Below the pieces are notes generated by a model. That model ran no database searches, was not told the origin of the DNA, and saw only the letters and a list, made by a program, of their open reading frames with translations. Below are positions 34,301 through 46,539 of a stretch of DNA of 64,000 nucleotides, one piece after another. Made by a program: the position numbers and the translations under genes. The DNA is from Lucifuga dentata (lineage: Eukaryota > Chordata > Actinopteri > Ophidiiformes > Bythitidae), in the NCBI GenBank assembly GCA_014773175.1, contig VXCM01002236.1, positions 1 through 64,000 of the forward strand, given 5' to 3'. Position 1 is the stretch's first letter; the number at the start of each line of letters is the position of its first letter.

Positions 34301-36708
34301 CTGTTACAAGAGTCACAAATAGAAAATGATTTTGTTTCATGCTTGTGAGTTGGCTGAATATTGGCCTTTTAAGGCTGAGTAACATTGGGTGGTGGATTTA
34401 TCTGTTTTATTTTTTTAAGCAATGGGTGAAACTTTCAGCAATAAGGAAAAACAACTGCTTGTTCAATACACAGTAGCAGCTGGCTATGCTGGTAATTTCT
34501 CTAGTCCAAGACAATATCTGGTGTGACAATTTTAACACTGTCTCTTTGGTCTGGAAATATAGCCATTATCTTTGTGAATCCCAGTCAGTATAGCTGCCAA
34601 CTTAAGTCAAAAGACCATGAAAGCCATTTTGCCACATTAATGCATAACTTTCTATGTAATATGTTGAGCTCTTAAATGGAGCAATTATAAAGCCTGGCTG
34701 TTGGGTGGGAAAGCACCGGCTAATAGACATGAGTTCCTGAGAATAAGCATAAGTCAACATTGCAGCAGTAACAGAATTTAGCCTAAAATGTCTGAACTGG
34801 CTGAATTCATCAAGACTGGTCACAAAATATTAGTAAGAAACGAAACTGTAGAATAACTTTAGCAATGTACAAGCCACATGAAATTATTTCAGTTTCAGAT
34901 CATACAAAAGAATTAAGCAGCTGTTGTCAATAGATCAAAGTGCCTCATGTTAACTAAGCCTGGTGCAGTTTGTAATCTGTCTAAAATATATCTTTTTCTT
35001 TTTTAATTGAAAATTTAAAAAAAAAGTATATTTTACAATGATTCAGTGGTTTTCACCTGAATTGATTTTCCTGCATCGATATTTATTGTTTAAACATAAG
35101 GAAATATTTTATTTTTCAACAGACATAAAACGTAATAATCAACTTCTTTCTATATTCTGGCAGAATTGTACGCTTGAGGAGCCTTTTATTTCTGTAGCCC
35201 ACTATAACCCTATAGCCCACTACTAAACATAAAAAAGTGGATAATCTTCTTTTTCATGCTGAACAAAAATTGAGAGAGTGCCAATTTAATAGAGGCCCAT
35301 CTGTAGCTGTATCACCTGTAAAGTTTATTTATGTTCAATTATATGCCATGACCCCCAAAACCAATGTTTTGGATTCAGACTAAGACTTGGAGATTCTGCT
35401 ATGTACATACCAACCAAATGCAAGCCATCAGAACTGCTGGTGTCGGCCATATATGTTATATATTCACTGCGGCTACTTAAACAAGCAATGCCAGAAAATG
35501 TTTCCACCCACTTCCTGCTGTTCACAAAGAACCATCTTCAGATTGAGTCATGTTGTACTTAAAAAAAACAAAAAATTTGAAAAATGCCACCTGTTGAAGT
35601 GTAAGTGAAAACCTGATGCAAGTTAAATTGAAGCATAAATTTGTGATCTCATATCACTTTCATCTTGCATCTCTGCTGTTCAGATAGAAAAGCCACATCC
35701 AGCAGACAACATTAAAACAGCAGCAGTGTTCAACCAAAGTGATGTACTTCATCCCCAAATGCTAAGAGAACTCAGTCTGTATATAAATGAAGGAGACTGC
35801 TGAAGGGGAACTGTGAATATGAAATGCACATCAACACATGGAAAGCTATGCCACAAAGTACTGTCACATTGGCCTCCTGTACCAGCAGTGCTTTGGATTC
35901 TATTTAGTATGCACATAACAGACTCTCCTGCCTCAGCGTAAAACTAAAACATTTTATTGGGGGTCATGGGGGCTATGACTCCACTGGGGTTCTGTTGAAT
36001 TAGCACTGAAGTACAAAAAAAAATCATGCAGTTGTGCATTTCAGCTAATTTTTGTATGGGTTCTGACCCCATTCCCATCTATGCTACAGGCACTGCATCA
36101 GTACTCGAAAATATGAGGGAGAAGCTGCCAGATGTTTACATAAATTGTGGTGTTTATATGACATTTGGAAAAAGAATTGATTTAATGCCTTAATCTGAGT
36201 ATAATCTAAGTTTTAACATGCATGTAAAAGTACCGACTGACTCCACTCCTGTTTTCATTCCCTAATCCTTACTTTTAAAACCTAAGCCCCCCCACCCACT
36301 TCTCTCCTTGTTGTCCTTCATTTGCATCCGCTCGCCCTTTATTTCTCTCCACTTCTTCCTCACCGGGTCAGTCATCATGGTTCGGAGATGGGACGCCAAT
36401 GCGAGTACAGCCAGGGAGTTGAAGGTGGCCCCATTCAGCAGTGAGTACCAGAAGTTCTTGGCAGGCAGCAGCATGATGAAATTCACCACAAACTCGGCAT
36501 AGAGCACCAGGAACCAGGTCATGGTTGCACACACCATACCACAGCTGTCCTGGATGAACCATAATGTACGGTTTCCTGCTGTGTGGCCTGTGTGGGAACC
36601 GCCCACCACCACTCCGGCTGCCAGGCTCCCTGCCTCCACATCCCCACTGGCCGACAGCAGTGGGTGGTGCTGCTCCGTATCTCGCAGTCGGTGGCTTGAA
36701 GACTGCAT
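31337..36708 (-). CDS. zdhhc7: Palmitoyltransferase ZDHHC7
   Basis: Exons 36708-36364, 34266-34142, 33775-33679, 32960-32879, 31857-31727 and 31519-31337 join in frame to 320 residues (human about 308). The start [18 protein letters not shown] is typical of the ZDHHC7 branch. Two hydrophobic segments lie at about 52-75 and 82-108, then the Cys-rich DHHC domain (about 128-178) with [19 protein letters not shown] and the catalytic D167-H-H-C170, and two more membrane segments in exons 4 and 5. The TTxE-like NDET, then MKAVFGG and [11 protein letters not shown], and the family-typical ending GGSEFSV complete it. The enzyme is a Golgi four-pass membrane protein that S-acylates substrates such as G-alpha subunits and SNAP25. 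The Val-Pro-Lys-Gly-Asn-Ala block distinguishes it from most other DHHC enzymes; ZDHHC3 is the nearest alternative but lacks this N-terminus and C-terminus. Confidence 0.95.
33375..33500. mobile_element. Fragment of a common fish interspersed repeat in a zdhhc7 intron
   Basis: Contains CATCCATAACTTTTCAAGAT, TCCTGCTAACAAACAGACA and ACTCCTTGGCGGAG, phrases I know as a widespread vertebrate/fish repeat. Family and boundaries are uncertain. Confidence 0.5.
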
Positions 36709-38130
36709 CCTGCCCTAGTGAGAGGGGGAAGATTTAAAATAAAAGATTCAATCTAGGGCTGTTATCACAGTGATTTTAGGATTTTTTAAAAAGGACAAAA
36801 CAAGTAGTTATTAACATAACTTCACACCGTCTGTATGTATGATGTTAAAAAAAATACATAAAACAAAAGGCTGAATTTCTATAGAGAGAAATAGCGGGAG
36901 AAGGACAACCAGTAGATGATAGGAAGACAGACAGGTATGGAAGAAAAGATTTACTTAAGGGAGAAATATAGAAGGAGGAAGAGAAGGAGGTTATTAAAGA
37001 GACAGAAAGGGGTAGACAAGGACAGACAGAGTGTACATGAAGTGGAAAAGTAAAAGGGTAACAGAAATTGTGCAAACAGGTAAATATTATGTGCTCAGAA
37101 AAAGAGGTCAGAATGAAGGATGAAGTGATGAGGTAGCAAAAAAGAATATAAAGTATCTGTCTTTTTGTTTTGAAAATGTGGTCAACTTGTGATCACCTTC
37201 ATCTGACATGACCTTGGATACTACAGTATCTTACCACAACAGCCCTGTTACAAAACCAATGACTAAAGCCCAGCTAGCACCACGTAGAGCCTGCAATGTT
37301 CATACACCATGATTACAGAAGACACAACAACAAAAACACGCTGATGATTTTGCTATTTTCACAGCCTTCATTTTGTGTTTTATGTTAAGCCTAGGTTTGC
37401 TCTGAGATGACAACTGCAATGGGTTCAATAAAAGCTAAAGGGTTAATTTTCTTGGAAGTATGAACATCCTCAACAAATGTCATGGCAATCTGTGTAGTAG
37501 ACCACCAGGTATCATCTGTGCAAAGCTGACATGTTGGCCTGATCCTGACACAAGAGAAAACAAGGGGTCGTGATCCATCTTTTGAGGATCATGTCCACAG
37601 ACAGTCACATTCACAAAAATTCAACTGGTTTTTAAGATATATTATCATGGGAGAAAATTCTTACCTGTATGGAAGGTCAGGAGTCACCAAAGTAATCTGG
37701 AAGGATTGTCCATAAGTATACTTACTACTGTATGTTTCTTGGTATTCTAACAGTAGTGTGCAGAGACCAAAGTACTGAACTGATATTATCATCCTTAAAA
37801 TGAACTGACTCAGTAAGCTTAGGTCATTTTACCACTGCGGCCACTTTATTACAAAAGACATGAGTCACTGTTGTCACTGGCTTCTTTTGTATTCATGTCA
37901 AGGTCACAACAGAACATTCAGGATCAACTTGAGACACCATGTCCAGAACTTCAACATAAATCAATGGCTGCCCTGGTCCCTTTAGGAAACTGATCCTGCA
38001 GCTGAGGTAAATGTGTGTGAGGGATACAGGCTATTAATAATCTCTGTAGACCCAGTTACCTCCGGCTGATAGGCTTCGCTGGGAAACATAAGGCAAACCA
38101 ATGAAACAGGACAGTACCAAAACACTTTCT
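36709..38130. other. zdhhc7 5' intron
   Basis: A splice acceptor (TAGGGCAG on the minus strand, 36711-36718) sits two bases before the zdhhc7 ATG, so a 5' non-coding exon must lie further right. The stretch itself has no coding or repeat feature beyond purine-rich DNA near 36880-37070. Confidence 0.55.
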
Positions 38131-38139
38131 TGACAACAC

Positions 38140-38250
38140 TTCTTCTTCTTTTCTTTTCGGCTTTCCCTTCAGGGGTCACCACAGCGAATCATCTGCCTCC
38201 ATCTAACCCTATCCTCTGCCTCCTCTTCTCTCACACCAACTAACNGACTT
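38140..38250. mobile_element. Truncated teleost interspersed repeat
   Basis: TTCGGCTTTCCCTTCAGGGG, TCACCACAGCGAATCATCTG and CTATCCTCTGCCTCCTCTTC in this order match a high-copy fish repeat I recognise by its GGGTCGCCACAGCGGATCAT core. It stops at an N (38245), so the remainder may be missing from the assembly. Confidence 0.6.
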
Positions 38251-38959
38251 TCATTAAATAAAACCTGTTGTCATCATTACTAAATCATGACTAAAACTTA
38301 AGTTGTTAGTTGTGCTCAGTAAGGGACACTTTTTGCATTTGTTCATGCAGTGTTCTGTTAGGCTCCTTGAAAAAGCACACTGAAGCAAGTGATTGGCACT
38401 TTTTTTCCTGGGCAATCACAAGATCACAAGACATTCCCATTAAGAGTGAGCTGGTTGTGCAGAGCTCAGCTGTCAGTCTTTCGCAAACTATTCATCCGTG
38501 CACCTTCCAAAACATCACACCACTTTTTGATCCTGCTTGCATCCAATTGCTGACCCTAGTGTCAGAGATGCCCTGTGGGCGCTGATGACAATTTGAGAAA
38601 GTGTCCTAATAATACAGATTTGGGATGTCGATAGTCTAGTTCAAACATGACAGGGTCACTGTCTGAAAATCGTGACAGCTACTGTATTATTATGGCTTTT
38701 CTGAATTTTTTTTTTTTTAAAGGAGAGCAGGTAGTTTAAGTACTTAGCTGGCAAAATGATAGCGTTTTACAGACATAATATATTGTAAAACAATTAATTG
38801 ATTGCATAATATATTATATCAGCAGAAAAAAATATTTATGGAAAATATAAGTTCCAGTAAAATTGCAAATTATATGCAAAGCTTTGTTCTTTAACCAGAA
38901 TACACAACACAATCAGGGTTTCCTGCAGCATTTTATAGCTGAGAAGGGCCGCCTTCACT

Positions 38960-40269
38960 TACAGTTTTTCTCCAATGTATACACAAAAACAACAGGAACT
39001 ATGCACACAAGTCTAAAAACTGGAAGCTCATGTATCAACAGCAAGACTCTAGACTGCTAAACTCTACACACAATTTCATTGTTTTCACTCAAATTGCAAT
39101 TCAAATCCCATTATGGCAAAACTCTAAACACAAACCACATCATTCAGCACACTCTGTTCACCTGGAAAACACTGGCCTTCAAAATGCCACGCCCTGATTA
39201 CCAGTTAGTCTCATTCACTTCTCACCTGNCTGGAAAACACTGGCCTTCAAAATGCCACGCCCTGATTACCAGTTAGTCTCATTCACTTCTCACCTGTTCA
39301 AACTCAATTAGCAAAACACTTCAATCATGTGTCAGAGCATAAAAGAGGCCTCAGGTGACCTCTGCTGTATTGGGAACAAATGGAGCTGCAGGGAGAACAG
39401 AGAGGAAGAGGGTAATTTAGATGTAGATCTATTTCACCGCATTTTTATTTTTTGTGAGCCTATGAAAAACAATTTTTTTGTTTTGCAGTCAGTTCAGTCA
39501 GCTAAACATTTGACTGTATTACAGTAACAAATACATACTTGCTTTGTTACCTTTTTGTGTTTGTGCACTGATTTCATCATTACAGTCTAAACATGTTCTT
39601 ACTGTAATGTTTTTCATTTCACTTATCAGTGCGATTACTGTGAGTTTTGCCAAAATAGGAAGCATTGTGTATTCTCGGAACTTTGTGCTGCAGCATCAAC
39701 TATAAGCTTACAGTACGACTCTGGAAAACTGGCTGTGAGTTTAGCCCAATATGAGCTCATTGGACAGACAAATGTGTATTATATCCTATTCAGATACAAC
39801 TACGTCAATGCAATATTTATATGATATATTCACAGTACTGTATTACAATATGGCAAGAGTCTTTATACTGTACGTAACTTAAAATTTCAACCTATTTTGG
39901 GACAAAAAAACCTAAACTTTAAAAAAGGTGAAAAAGGAAACAATTTCTACATTATTTGAATATGTAACATGGCCTGATGAGGTCAAAACATATATAAACA
40001 GTATTCTGATGGTAGTGTTTTAAATTTATCACATCAGTGTTTAATTGATGCTCTGTCAGAGATATTCATATGATAGATGTGTGTGCCGTTTTAGTGGAAA
40101 GATTCAGTTTTGAGAAGATAGAACATGGTTTTGAGTGCAGTGTTTTATTTTGCAAGGGATTTGTGAAGTTTTGACGAAATTGTTAACTGTTTTAAGTTTC
40201 GTGTTTAAAGTTTTGAGAAACTGAACTATAGTTTCAGGAAACCCGTTTAAACAATTGAGAAAAACTGTA
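38960..40269. mobile_element. Mariner/Tc1-type element with TIR CAGTTTTTCTC and TA target
   Basis: Left end TA-CAGTTTTTCTCCAATG at 38960 and right end CAATTGAGAAAAACTG-TA at 40269 are inverted repeats flanked by TA. Similarity of the two arms continues further in with mismatches. No intact transposase frame is present; a fragment ATGGAGCTGCAGGGAGAACA at 39380 could be the decayed start of one. An assembly duplication (N at 39229) sits inside. Confidence 0.65.
39162..39296. other. Assembly join: exact 67-bp duplication across one N
   Basis: Bases 39162-39228 recur at 39230-39296 around N at 39229, inside the TIR element. Confidence 0.9.
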
Positions 40270-41066
40270 AATGAAGGAATACCTCAGCTAATGTCAGAAG
40301 AAATTAATACATTTTTATGAAATAAGACTATAACCATACAGGGGAAAGTAGAGGTGCTATTTCACACAGTAAAGGATATACAGTATATTTAATGTGTGAG
40401 GTGGTTGTTTATGCAATCAACTAACCCCTCCACATTCCCACCCACTTCAGTTTTGGTTCTCCTGCATGCTCTTGCTCGACCACTTATTTGCTCTCTCTGT
40501 CTCTGCTTGTTTTCAGAATTCTATTTTGTTCCAACTGACCACACTTATTTTCTTCAATAAGCATGTGTTACATATGTAGGCTAGCAGCTCCTTTTCATAA
40601 CAATGCTAGCAATGCTAGTAAGCATTTTTGAACAACTAAAGTTCCAATACATATCCCTTTTCTGTCAATATTTCCAGTGCATGGCAATAAAACTTTTAAT
40701 ATCTGTTTAGATATTTAAAGAATTGGTGGTGGGGTGTTGGCTTATGTGACCTGAAACGTAAACACAGGTCTGCCATGCTTTTCTTAACATTTTTTTTACA
40801 AATATTTATCAAAGTATCCCTCTGCCAATTTGATTTTCAAGATGTCTGTTTCATTCCCAACAATTTTATTTGAACTCTATCATTAGTTTTGACTGCATTT
40901 AAACCAAAACACTTAAACAGTTAACACTATTCTTGAGAGGGCAAAAAATGCTCTTGGCTAGTTTAAAGCTTATTGATTTTTGTGGTCGATGAAAGGAGGT
41001 CCATTAAAACCACAGCAGATGCTTGGCCAGCTGTCTGCCCTTCACTGTCAGAGGGCAGAACAACAG

Positions 41067-41089
41067 CCCCCCCNCACACACACACACAA
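41067..41089. repeat. Poly-C joined to (CA)n through one N
   Basis: C run, N at 41074, then CA array. Flanking DNA 40270-41853 shows no gene. Confidence 0.85.
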
Positions 41090-41853
41090 CCAGCCTCACC
41101 CTTGTGTCATGTCACACAGATCGATTTGCCTCTGCTGCCGAGTCATCATTTCAGCCCTAGCAAGGGCAGCTCTCTATTGTTGACAAACAAACAGATGAAG
41201 AGATTATAGCAAACCCAAAAATATTCTTAAAATAAATCGATTTACTAAATGAAAATTGCAAAATAACTTAATGGCCAACCTAATGCCATCATTCATGAAA
41301 AGCATAAGAACCGAAAATAAAACAACACTTGGCAGAAATTCCTGGCACCTCTGAATACATTACAAAAAAAAAATCACAAAAATAATCTACAGATACACAT
41401 GTACACTTCCATAACTGTATTAAAACCTTTTCATCAAGTACCACTGAATGCTCCTCCAACTGCAAACTATAAAAATTCAGTTAGAATTCACAGACTGTTC
41501 ATTCCGCAACTGACATGCACATTTGTAATCATTATACTATTATAATGACAATCATTTATAAATAGCTATGCCACGCTTATTCCAAAACTCTTCACAGCAG
41601 TCCACTCAAATTAACTTTGAAAGGCTTGTTAGAGTCCTCTTGCTCTTACATTCACGTAAAGTAACTAAGCCATGAACATCTGGTATTGTTGTTTTGTTTT
41701 CAAGCACAAGTTTGAGGGGAATTAATTAAAACATTCAAGTATTTAATGCTGTTGCCTGTTTATTAAAATGCCGCTACCCAGCACTTTCCCTTTCTTTTTT
41801 TTTTTAACTGTGAAGCAAAAGAAAACTGGGAACTGCATTAAACTGTAACCTAC

Positions 41854-41952
41854 CTAATAAGTTCCCTCCTCAAAATGACATGATGTGGCTTGTACTTCCT
41901 GGACCAGCATGCAGAACGCAGCATACATGTACACCAGCATGTAGACTAAAAC
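41854..41952 (-). other. Candidate exon, possibly 5' UTR of zdhhc7
   Basis: On the minus strand, acceptor TTTCTCAG at 41960-41953 and donor gtaggt at 41853-41848 bound 99 bases. One frame is open throughout and ends in TAG at the donor: VLVYMLVYMYAAFCMLVQEV followed by 12 more residues. An ATG at its fifth codon would give a 28-residue hydrophobic peptide. It lies between the putative zdhhc7 promoter (43.8 kb) and its coding start, so a second 5' UTR exon with an upstream ORF is plausible; a separate micropeptide gene is the alternative. No family recognised. Confidence 0.35.
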
Positions 41953-43740
41953 CTGAGAAATCACATTCAGTGAAAGTAAATATTAAAACATCATATTAAC
42001 ATACATATGAATGCCCAATTGATCCTGTATTTTTGAGGCACACAGTACAGATATCATTATTTATGCATAAGAAAAAGGATGAACATTTTTTAATATAAGT
42101 TTTGTCCCAATAAACAATTTGGTTTTGGTAATGATCCCTCAAGTTTGGTCATTAATGAGTTGTGACAACTGCAATAGGGAGGCAAGTTTCTGGTCAACAG
42201 TGCTGTCATCATTAAGAGCAATAACAGTCAAGTTGGAACAATTCACAATAATACAGACATAATAACTGTACAGAAGAACAAGAAATATATTTAAATTAAT
42301 AAGCATTAAATACACTTACAACTGGATCCTTTAAAACATGTATGTACTGAAACTTCTATTTTCTATTTTGCATTCTGTTACCACATTTACTGAAACTGAA
42401 ATATCTGTGATAAATGAATATTGGCAATAATATGAGGTAGGTGATGCATAGGTCAGGCTCAAATACATATGAACAGTTAACACACATTGCCACGTGCTTG
42501 CTCTCTATCTGAGTCACTGTAGCATCCAGGATTGTGCAACTGTCCTCTTTTCTCCCAGACAACACACCCATCATGTCAACTATTCATAGCAATCTGGTGA
42601 CAATGCAAGTATTTCCTGCTAATAACCTGCAATGCACTCACAAGGTTTTCACTACTAGCTTATCTCTGAGATGGCATGTCAGTGAGTTTTACCACCTAAA
42701 TGTAGGTTTTACATTCAAGGCATCAAATGATTACTGAGGCATACCAACAAATATTACCAAATCCCATCCGGTTTTGCCTGTTATGAGTTCAAGCAGCACG
42801 TTTCTTAAATGCTACTGTGAGAGTCTTCCTCTCTCTCTCAAGCTGTTAATCAAAGGCAACCAGTGTCAGTGTTTTAGTTTGATTGTGGTATATAAATTTC
42901 GATAGTTCAAAGACTGATCAACGTCGAGGATAATACGTTGAATTTAAAGCCAAATCATAGACTGCTTCCAACAGATTAGTGTGATAGGTGTGAGTGAGAT
43001 TAGAGCTTTTTTTCGGATCGGCTAGCCAAATAATCGTCACAGTTTCATCATCTGCCATCTGTATTATTGATCATCGTAGTAGGGTTAAACCATCGCAAAC
43101 GAGCAGCACGGTAAAGGCAACAACCGGGGATTTCCTGGCTGCTCCAACGTTAACTTTAACGTCAACGCCACTATATTTATGTTTACTGTTATCTATCTTA
43201 ACACTGTACGGCTTACAGCTCACAGGTAATATTAATCTAACTGGTTTTATAATGATAGTTTACAGTTACCGCTTACTGTAAAGGTCGTGACTGAAACAGA
43301 GAACCAATTACACAAACATAGGTGGTCTAGATAAACGAGTGACCACGGTAACTGGTGACTTTAGCTTGAATATGTCGGGGCTAATTAAGTCACGGCAGAT
43401 AAGACATTCATTTTTCCCAATTAAAAATACAATAAATAATTCATTTTTTATAAATGCAAAAACGACCAAGTATTCGCGGGGGGTAATTTAAATGATCTTT
43501 TCCTGATTCCAACATAACTTAAGGCGGCACATTCGGGCTCAAGACACTAGATAACATGGACACTCGTTAATTTGAAACACCGGACATAGCTTGCTAGCCA
43601 GGCATTTCACATGCAAACAGGAGTCACTAGAAATAGCTAGCAAACAAAGATAGTAAGGTAAGCTAATTTAGCTGGCACTCTAAAAATGTACACAATAAAT
43701 TTGTGAAAAATGAGAGCCTGGAGAATTCCATTTTACTTAC
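41953..43740. other. Non-coding stretch, candidate zdhhc7 5' intron
   Basis: No coding exon recognised. From about 42990 onward CpG density rises toward the putative promoter at 43.8-43.95 kb. Confidence 0.4.
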
Positions 43741-43870
43741 ATGCCTTAATATTCCATATTTGTTTCGTTGAGAACGCCTTGTTGCTGCATTTTAATGTCC
43801 GGTACAACCTAAACTCCAGCTCTTTCGGAGAAGCACCACACTCTCACAACGATATGCCAGTGGTGCCAGG
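43741..43870 (-). other. zdhhc7: Predicted 5' non-coding first exon, probably zdhhc7
   Basis: On the minus strand a consensus donor (GGCAT|gtaagt) at 43740 follows a CpG-containing block. A short 14-codon frame beginning ATGCAGCAACAAGG would act as an upstream ORF. Assignment to zdhhc7 is by position and orientation only, since its first coding exon begins with an acceptor and no other minus-strand start is nearby. Confidence 0.45.
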
Positions 43871-43960
43871 CAGCAACGAAGGAACTTCCGGGTTTCGTCT
43901 CGGGTTTCTCCGTTCCCCTTCGTTATCCTCCGGTAGCTGAATGTGTGGTAAAACAGCGCC
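43871..43960. promoter_or_regulatory. CpG-containing promoter-like block
   Basis: Local rise in CpG with ACTTCCGGGTTTCG (ETS-type CCGGAAGT on the minus strand at about 43885-43892), TCCGTTCCC and TCCTCCGGTAGC. The placement fits the start of the leftward transcript with the donor at 43740. Downstream DNA to 44570 shows nothing else. Confidence 0.45.
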
Positions 43961-44577
43961 ACCACGCGAATTATGCCCAATATGGCATAATAAAACTTTC
44001 TGAGTTCCCCATTAGCGGCGTTACTGCCTTTTAAACTGACACTGTTAAATCAGTGATGGTCTAAAACTGTTTTGTTGGCAATGATAGGATCTTCATCTTC
44101 TCATCTTTGAGACAGATAAATAAAGTAGATAAGTCAAGTTTTTTTTCTTTCTTTTTTTTTAAATTTGAATTTAACTGAATTAATTGACTAGGATAAACTC
44201 TATTGATTTATCTTTTACCGAAGATGTAAATTTATTTGTGTTTGCATTTTTTAGTTGCTTGATTACTTTTCCATTGATTCACTTTTAAAAGGTGCCTGCA
44301 TGGTACAAAGGTGTACACAAATACAAGTGTCATTTCACTTTTCATGTTAATTGTGTTAATAGTGCAGTTAACAGTGCAGGTTAAGTATGAGTGCCTAACC
44401 TTCACTGCCAAATCTAAGAGAATCTATGATCTAAAACTTGGCAAAATCCTGTAAATTCAACCTTAACTTTGAACTTCACCTAAATCAGTGAAATGGTGTT
44501 TTGTAAATGACAGCTGAACAAAAACATGCTCTGGCTAAGTGAAACATTTACATTATGTTGACCTGATCCAGTGTCAT

Positions 44578-44640
44578 AAGATAAGATAAGATACTTTGTT
44601 GAGCCCCATGGGGAAATTCACTTTCATTTGATGTAGATGT
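44578..44640. mobile_element. Short LINE-associated fish repeat end
   Basis: AAGATAAGATAAGATAC followed by TTGTTGAGCCCCATGGGGAA resembles the common fish retroposon end with ATAAGAT units and CCCCACGGGGAAATT. Too short to classify. Confidence 0.4.
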
Positions 44641-44748
44641 CCATTTGTGGCAGGAGTTCCCCAGCAGGGAGCAGCAGGACCTACCTTGCAGCAGTGTCTA
44701 CTATCACATGCTTCCCAAAGGGGGATTATAAAGCCAAGGCAAAGCTGC

Positions 44749-44869
44749 TTGGCCTTCCCTGCCCCATGGTTGCAGCTGCGTAGTGAAAGCTCGCTCAGCA
44801 CTTCTGTCCAGTCCTGATCTGGTTCACAGCCAATATCAGCTGTTTGTTTTAGAGAGAGGGAGAGAAAAA
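44749..44869. repeat. 121-bp local duplication, copy 1
   Basis: Matches 45252-45372 over 121 bases with a single difference (GCTGCGTAG versus GCTGCATAG). The duplicated block ends in an AGAGAGGGAGAGAAAAA purine tract. Copies are 500 bp apart in direct orientation. Confidence 0.85.
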
Positions 44870-44945
44870 TACACAGCAATCCCCTTAAAGCAGCTTAAAG
44901 GCTGAATCAAGGGGCTGAAGCTCTTTCCATTTCCAGAACAAACTG

Positions 44946-44946
<1 letters not shown>

Positions 44947-44978
<32 letters not shown>
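44947..44978. repeat. (CT)n microsatellite
   Basis: CT dinucleotide array between the two copies of the 121-bp duplication. Confidence 0.95.
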
Positions 44979-44980
<2 letters not shown>

Positions 44981-45251
44981 GTCACAATGGCTACACACAT
45001 AAACTTCCTGCTTTGTCCTGCTACTGGCTCTTCTTACCTTTCCCCTTCATATACCATACCTTTATAGCTTCTGTTTGGACACACCAAAGGAGATATTAGA
45101 TGTTGAGAATAGCAATTGAGACACGCAGGGGTATATAATCAGGAGTTATGAATCCAAATAAATAATAAATGCTAAGAGCTCATGTAACAAATAAAATCTT
45201 CCAGTGGAAAAGGGGGCGATGAGTTCACATATGCATTATTATTTTGGAATG

Positions 45252-45372
45252 TTGGCCTTCCCTGCCCCATGGTTGCAGCTGCATAGTGAAAGCTCGCTCA
45301 GCACTTCTGTCCAGTCCTGATCTGGTTCACAGCCAATATCAGCTGTTTGTTTTAGAGAGAGGGAGAGAAAAA
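45252..45372. repeat. 121-bp local duplication, copy 2
   Basis: Direct repeat of 44749-44869, one mismatch. Unlike the seven assembly joins it carries a difference and a 382-bp spacer with no N, so it is probably a real recent duplication. Confidence 0.85.
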
Positions 45373-45990
45373 GGGTGAAGGGTGACAGATACTGACCATG
45401 ATGGAATGGCCTCTAACCCTGCAGAGGCTTATCTCTGCTGCACCCACCTTCGCCTCACCCACACAAATCCAAGCTAGAAGCCTTTTAGAGAGGATTTTCA
45501 GAAGAGGGCAATCTGTAGGCTTTTCTGACACAGCTAACCCACAGAGGCAAAATAGACAAAGGCTAAAGTCCTTTGGCCTCTGGGTGTTAGTTCTACTTCC
45601 AGATATGGATCTACAGTCTGCACAATGCAAACTGCAGAAGTATAATGAGCATTACAGGTAAGGAAAAGTTCATATTAATGCTGTTCCTGAGTGGCAGGGT
45701 ATCTTCAGATGGCCTACTGAAGGACGTCTTTTCAAACCACTCATTGTTCCCTCCATTCACTGAATGGTTGTATTTTCTGCAGAACAAGGCAGTTACAATG
45801 GATTCACATTAATGCTTCAAGGAGCCAACAAGCAAACAAGTACCTCCTTCACTTTTCACACACCATGTGATGACAAACTGGGCAAAATGTATCATCTTAA
45901 ACTGCTATGTTGAAATCATTTTACTGGAAATGATGCTTCTCACTCTTAGTTTGATTTAGAAAAATAAGCACAAGGTCTTGAGTATCAACT

Positions 45991-46030
45991 CCCCCCCCAN
46001 CACACACACACACACACACACACACACATG
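45991..46030. repeat. Poly-C, N and (CA)n microsatellite
   Basis: C run, N at 46000 and CA array. A GT array follows at 46172-46197. The surrounding 45373-46530 has no recognised gene. Confidence 0.9.
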
Positions 46031-46539
46031 CACACAAAAATGCACACAGTCATGCACACACACGCACACATACACACAAACATCCCCCTCTTTATGAGTG
46101 GAGTGCTGCATCATATTCTATCCAAGATCAATACAAAGTTTATATGAGAGCTTTTAAGGTAAGCTTAACCATGTGTGTGTGTGTGTGTGTGTGTGTTTGA
46201 AGGTTGAGTGGAGATGTCTCTCAGTCAGGACCTTGGTGGAGTTGACACGTGACTCATGGTTCACCCTGCTGCTGCATGCTGTGCCATGTAAGGGACCACA
46301 TAGTGGATAAGGTTTATCAATAATTCAACAAAGACAGACCCCCNACTTCCTTTCAGGGTTCTGCCTCCATTTTTACCCTAACTGAATCTTCTTTGTACTT
46401 GGACTACACAGAGTTTTAATCCTAGTTTTTGGTGAGATATGGACGCATCTAAATGAAATGTCAATCTTTGCAGAGTCCAAGAGTCCATGCAGGGATGTTT
46501 AGACCATTTTAACGGATAATATTTTGATATGTGATAATA

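Noticed and set aside
36262..36363. Extension of the first zdhhc7 coding exon to residue 148
   Set aside because: The donor GACCCG|gtgagg at 36363 and the in-phase continuation at 34266 show that these codons are intronic.
42994..43281. 95-codon plus-strand frame in the CpG-rich region near 43 kb
   Set aside because: Low-complexity hydrophobic translation with no homology recognised; the region looks more like promoter or intron of a leftward transcript.
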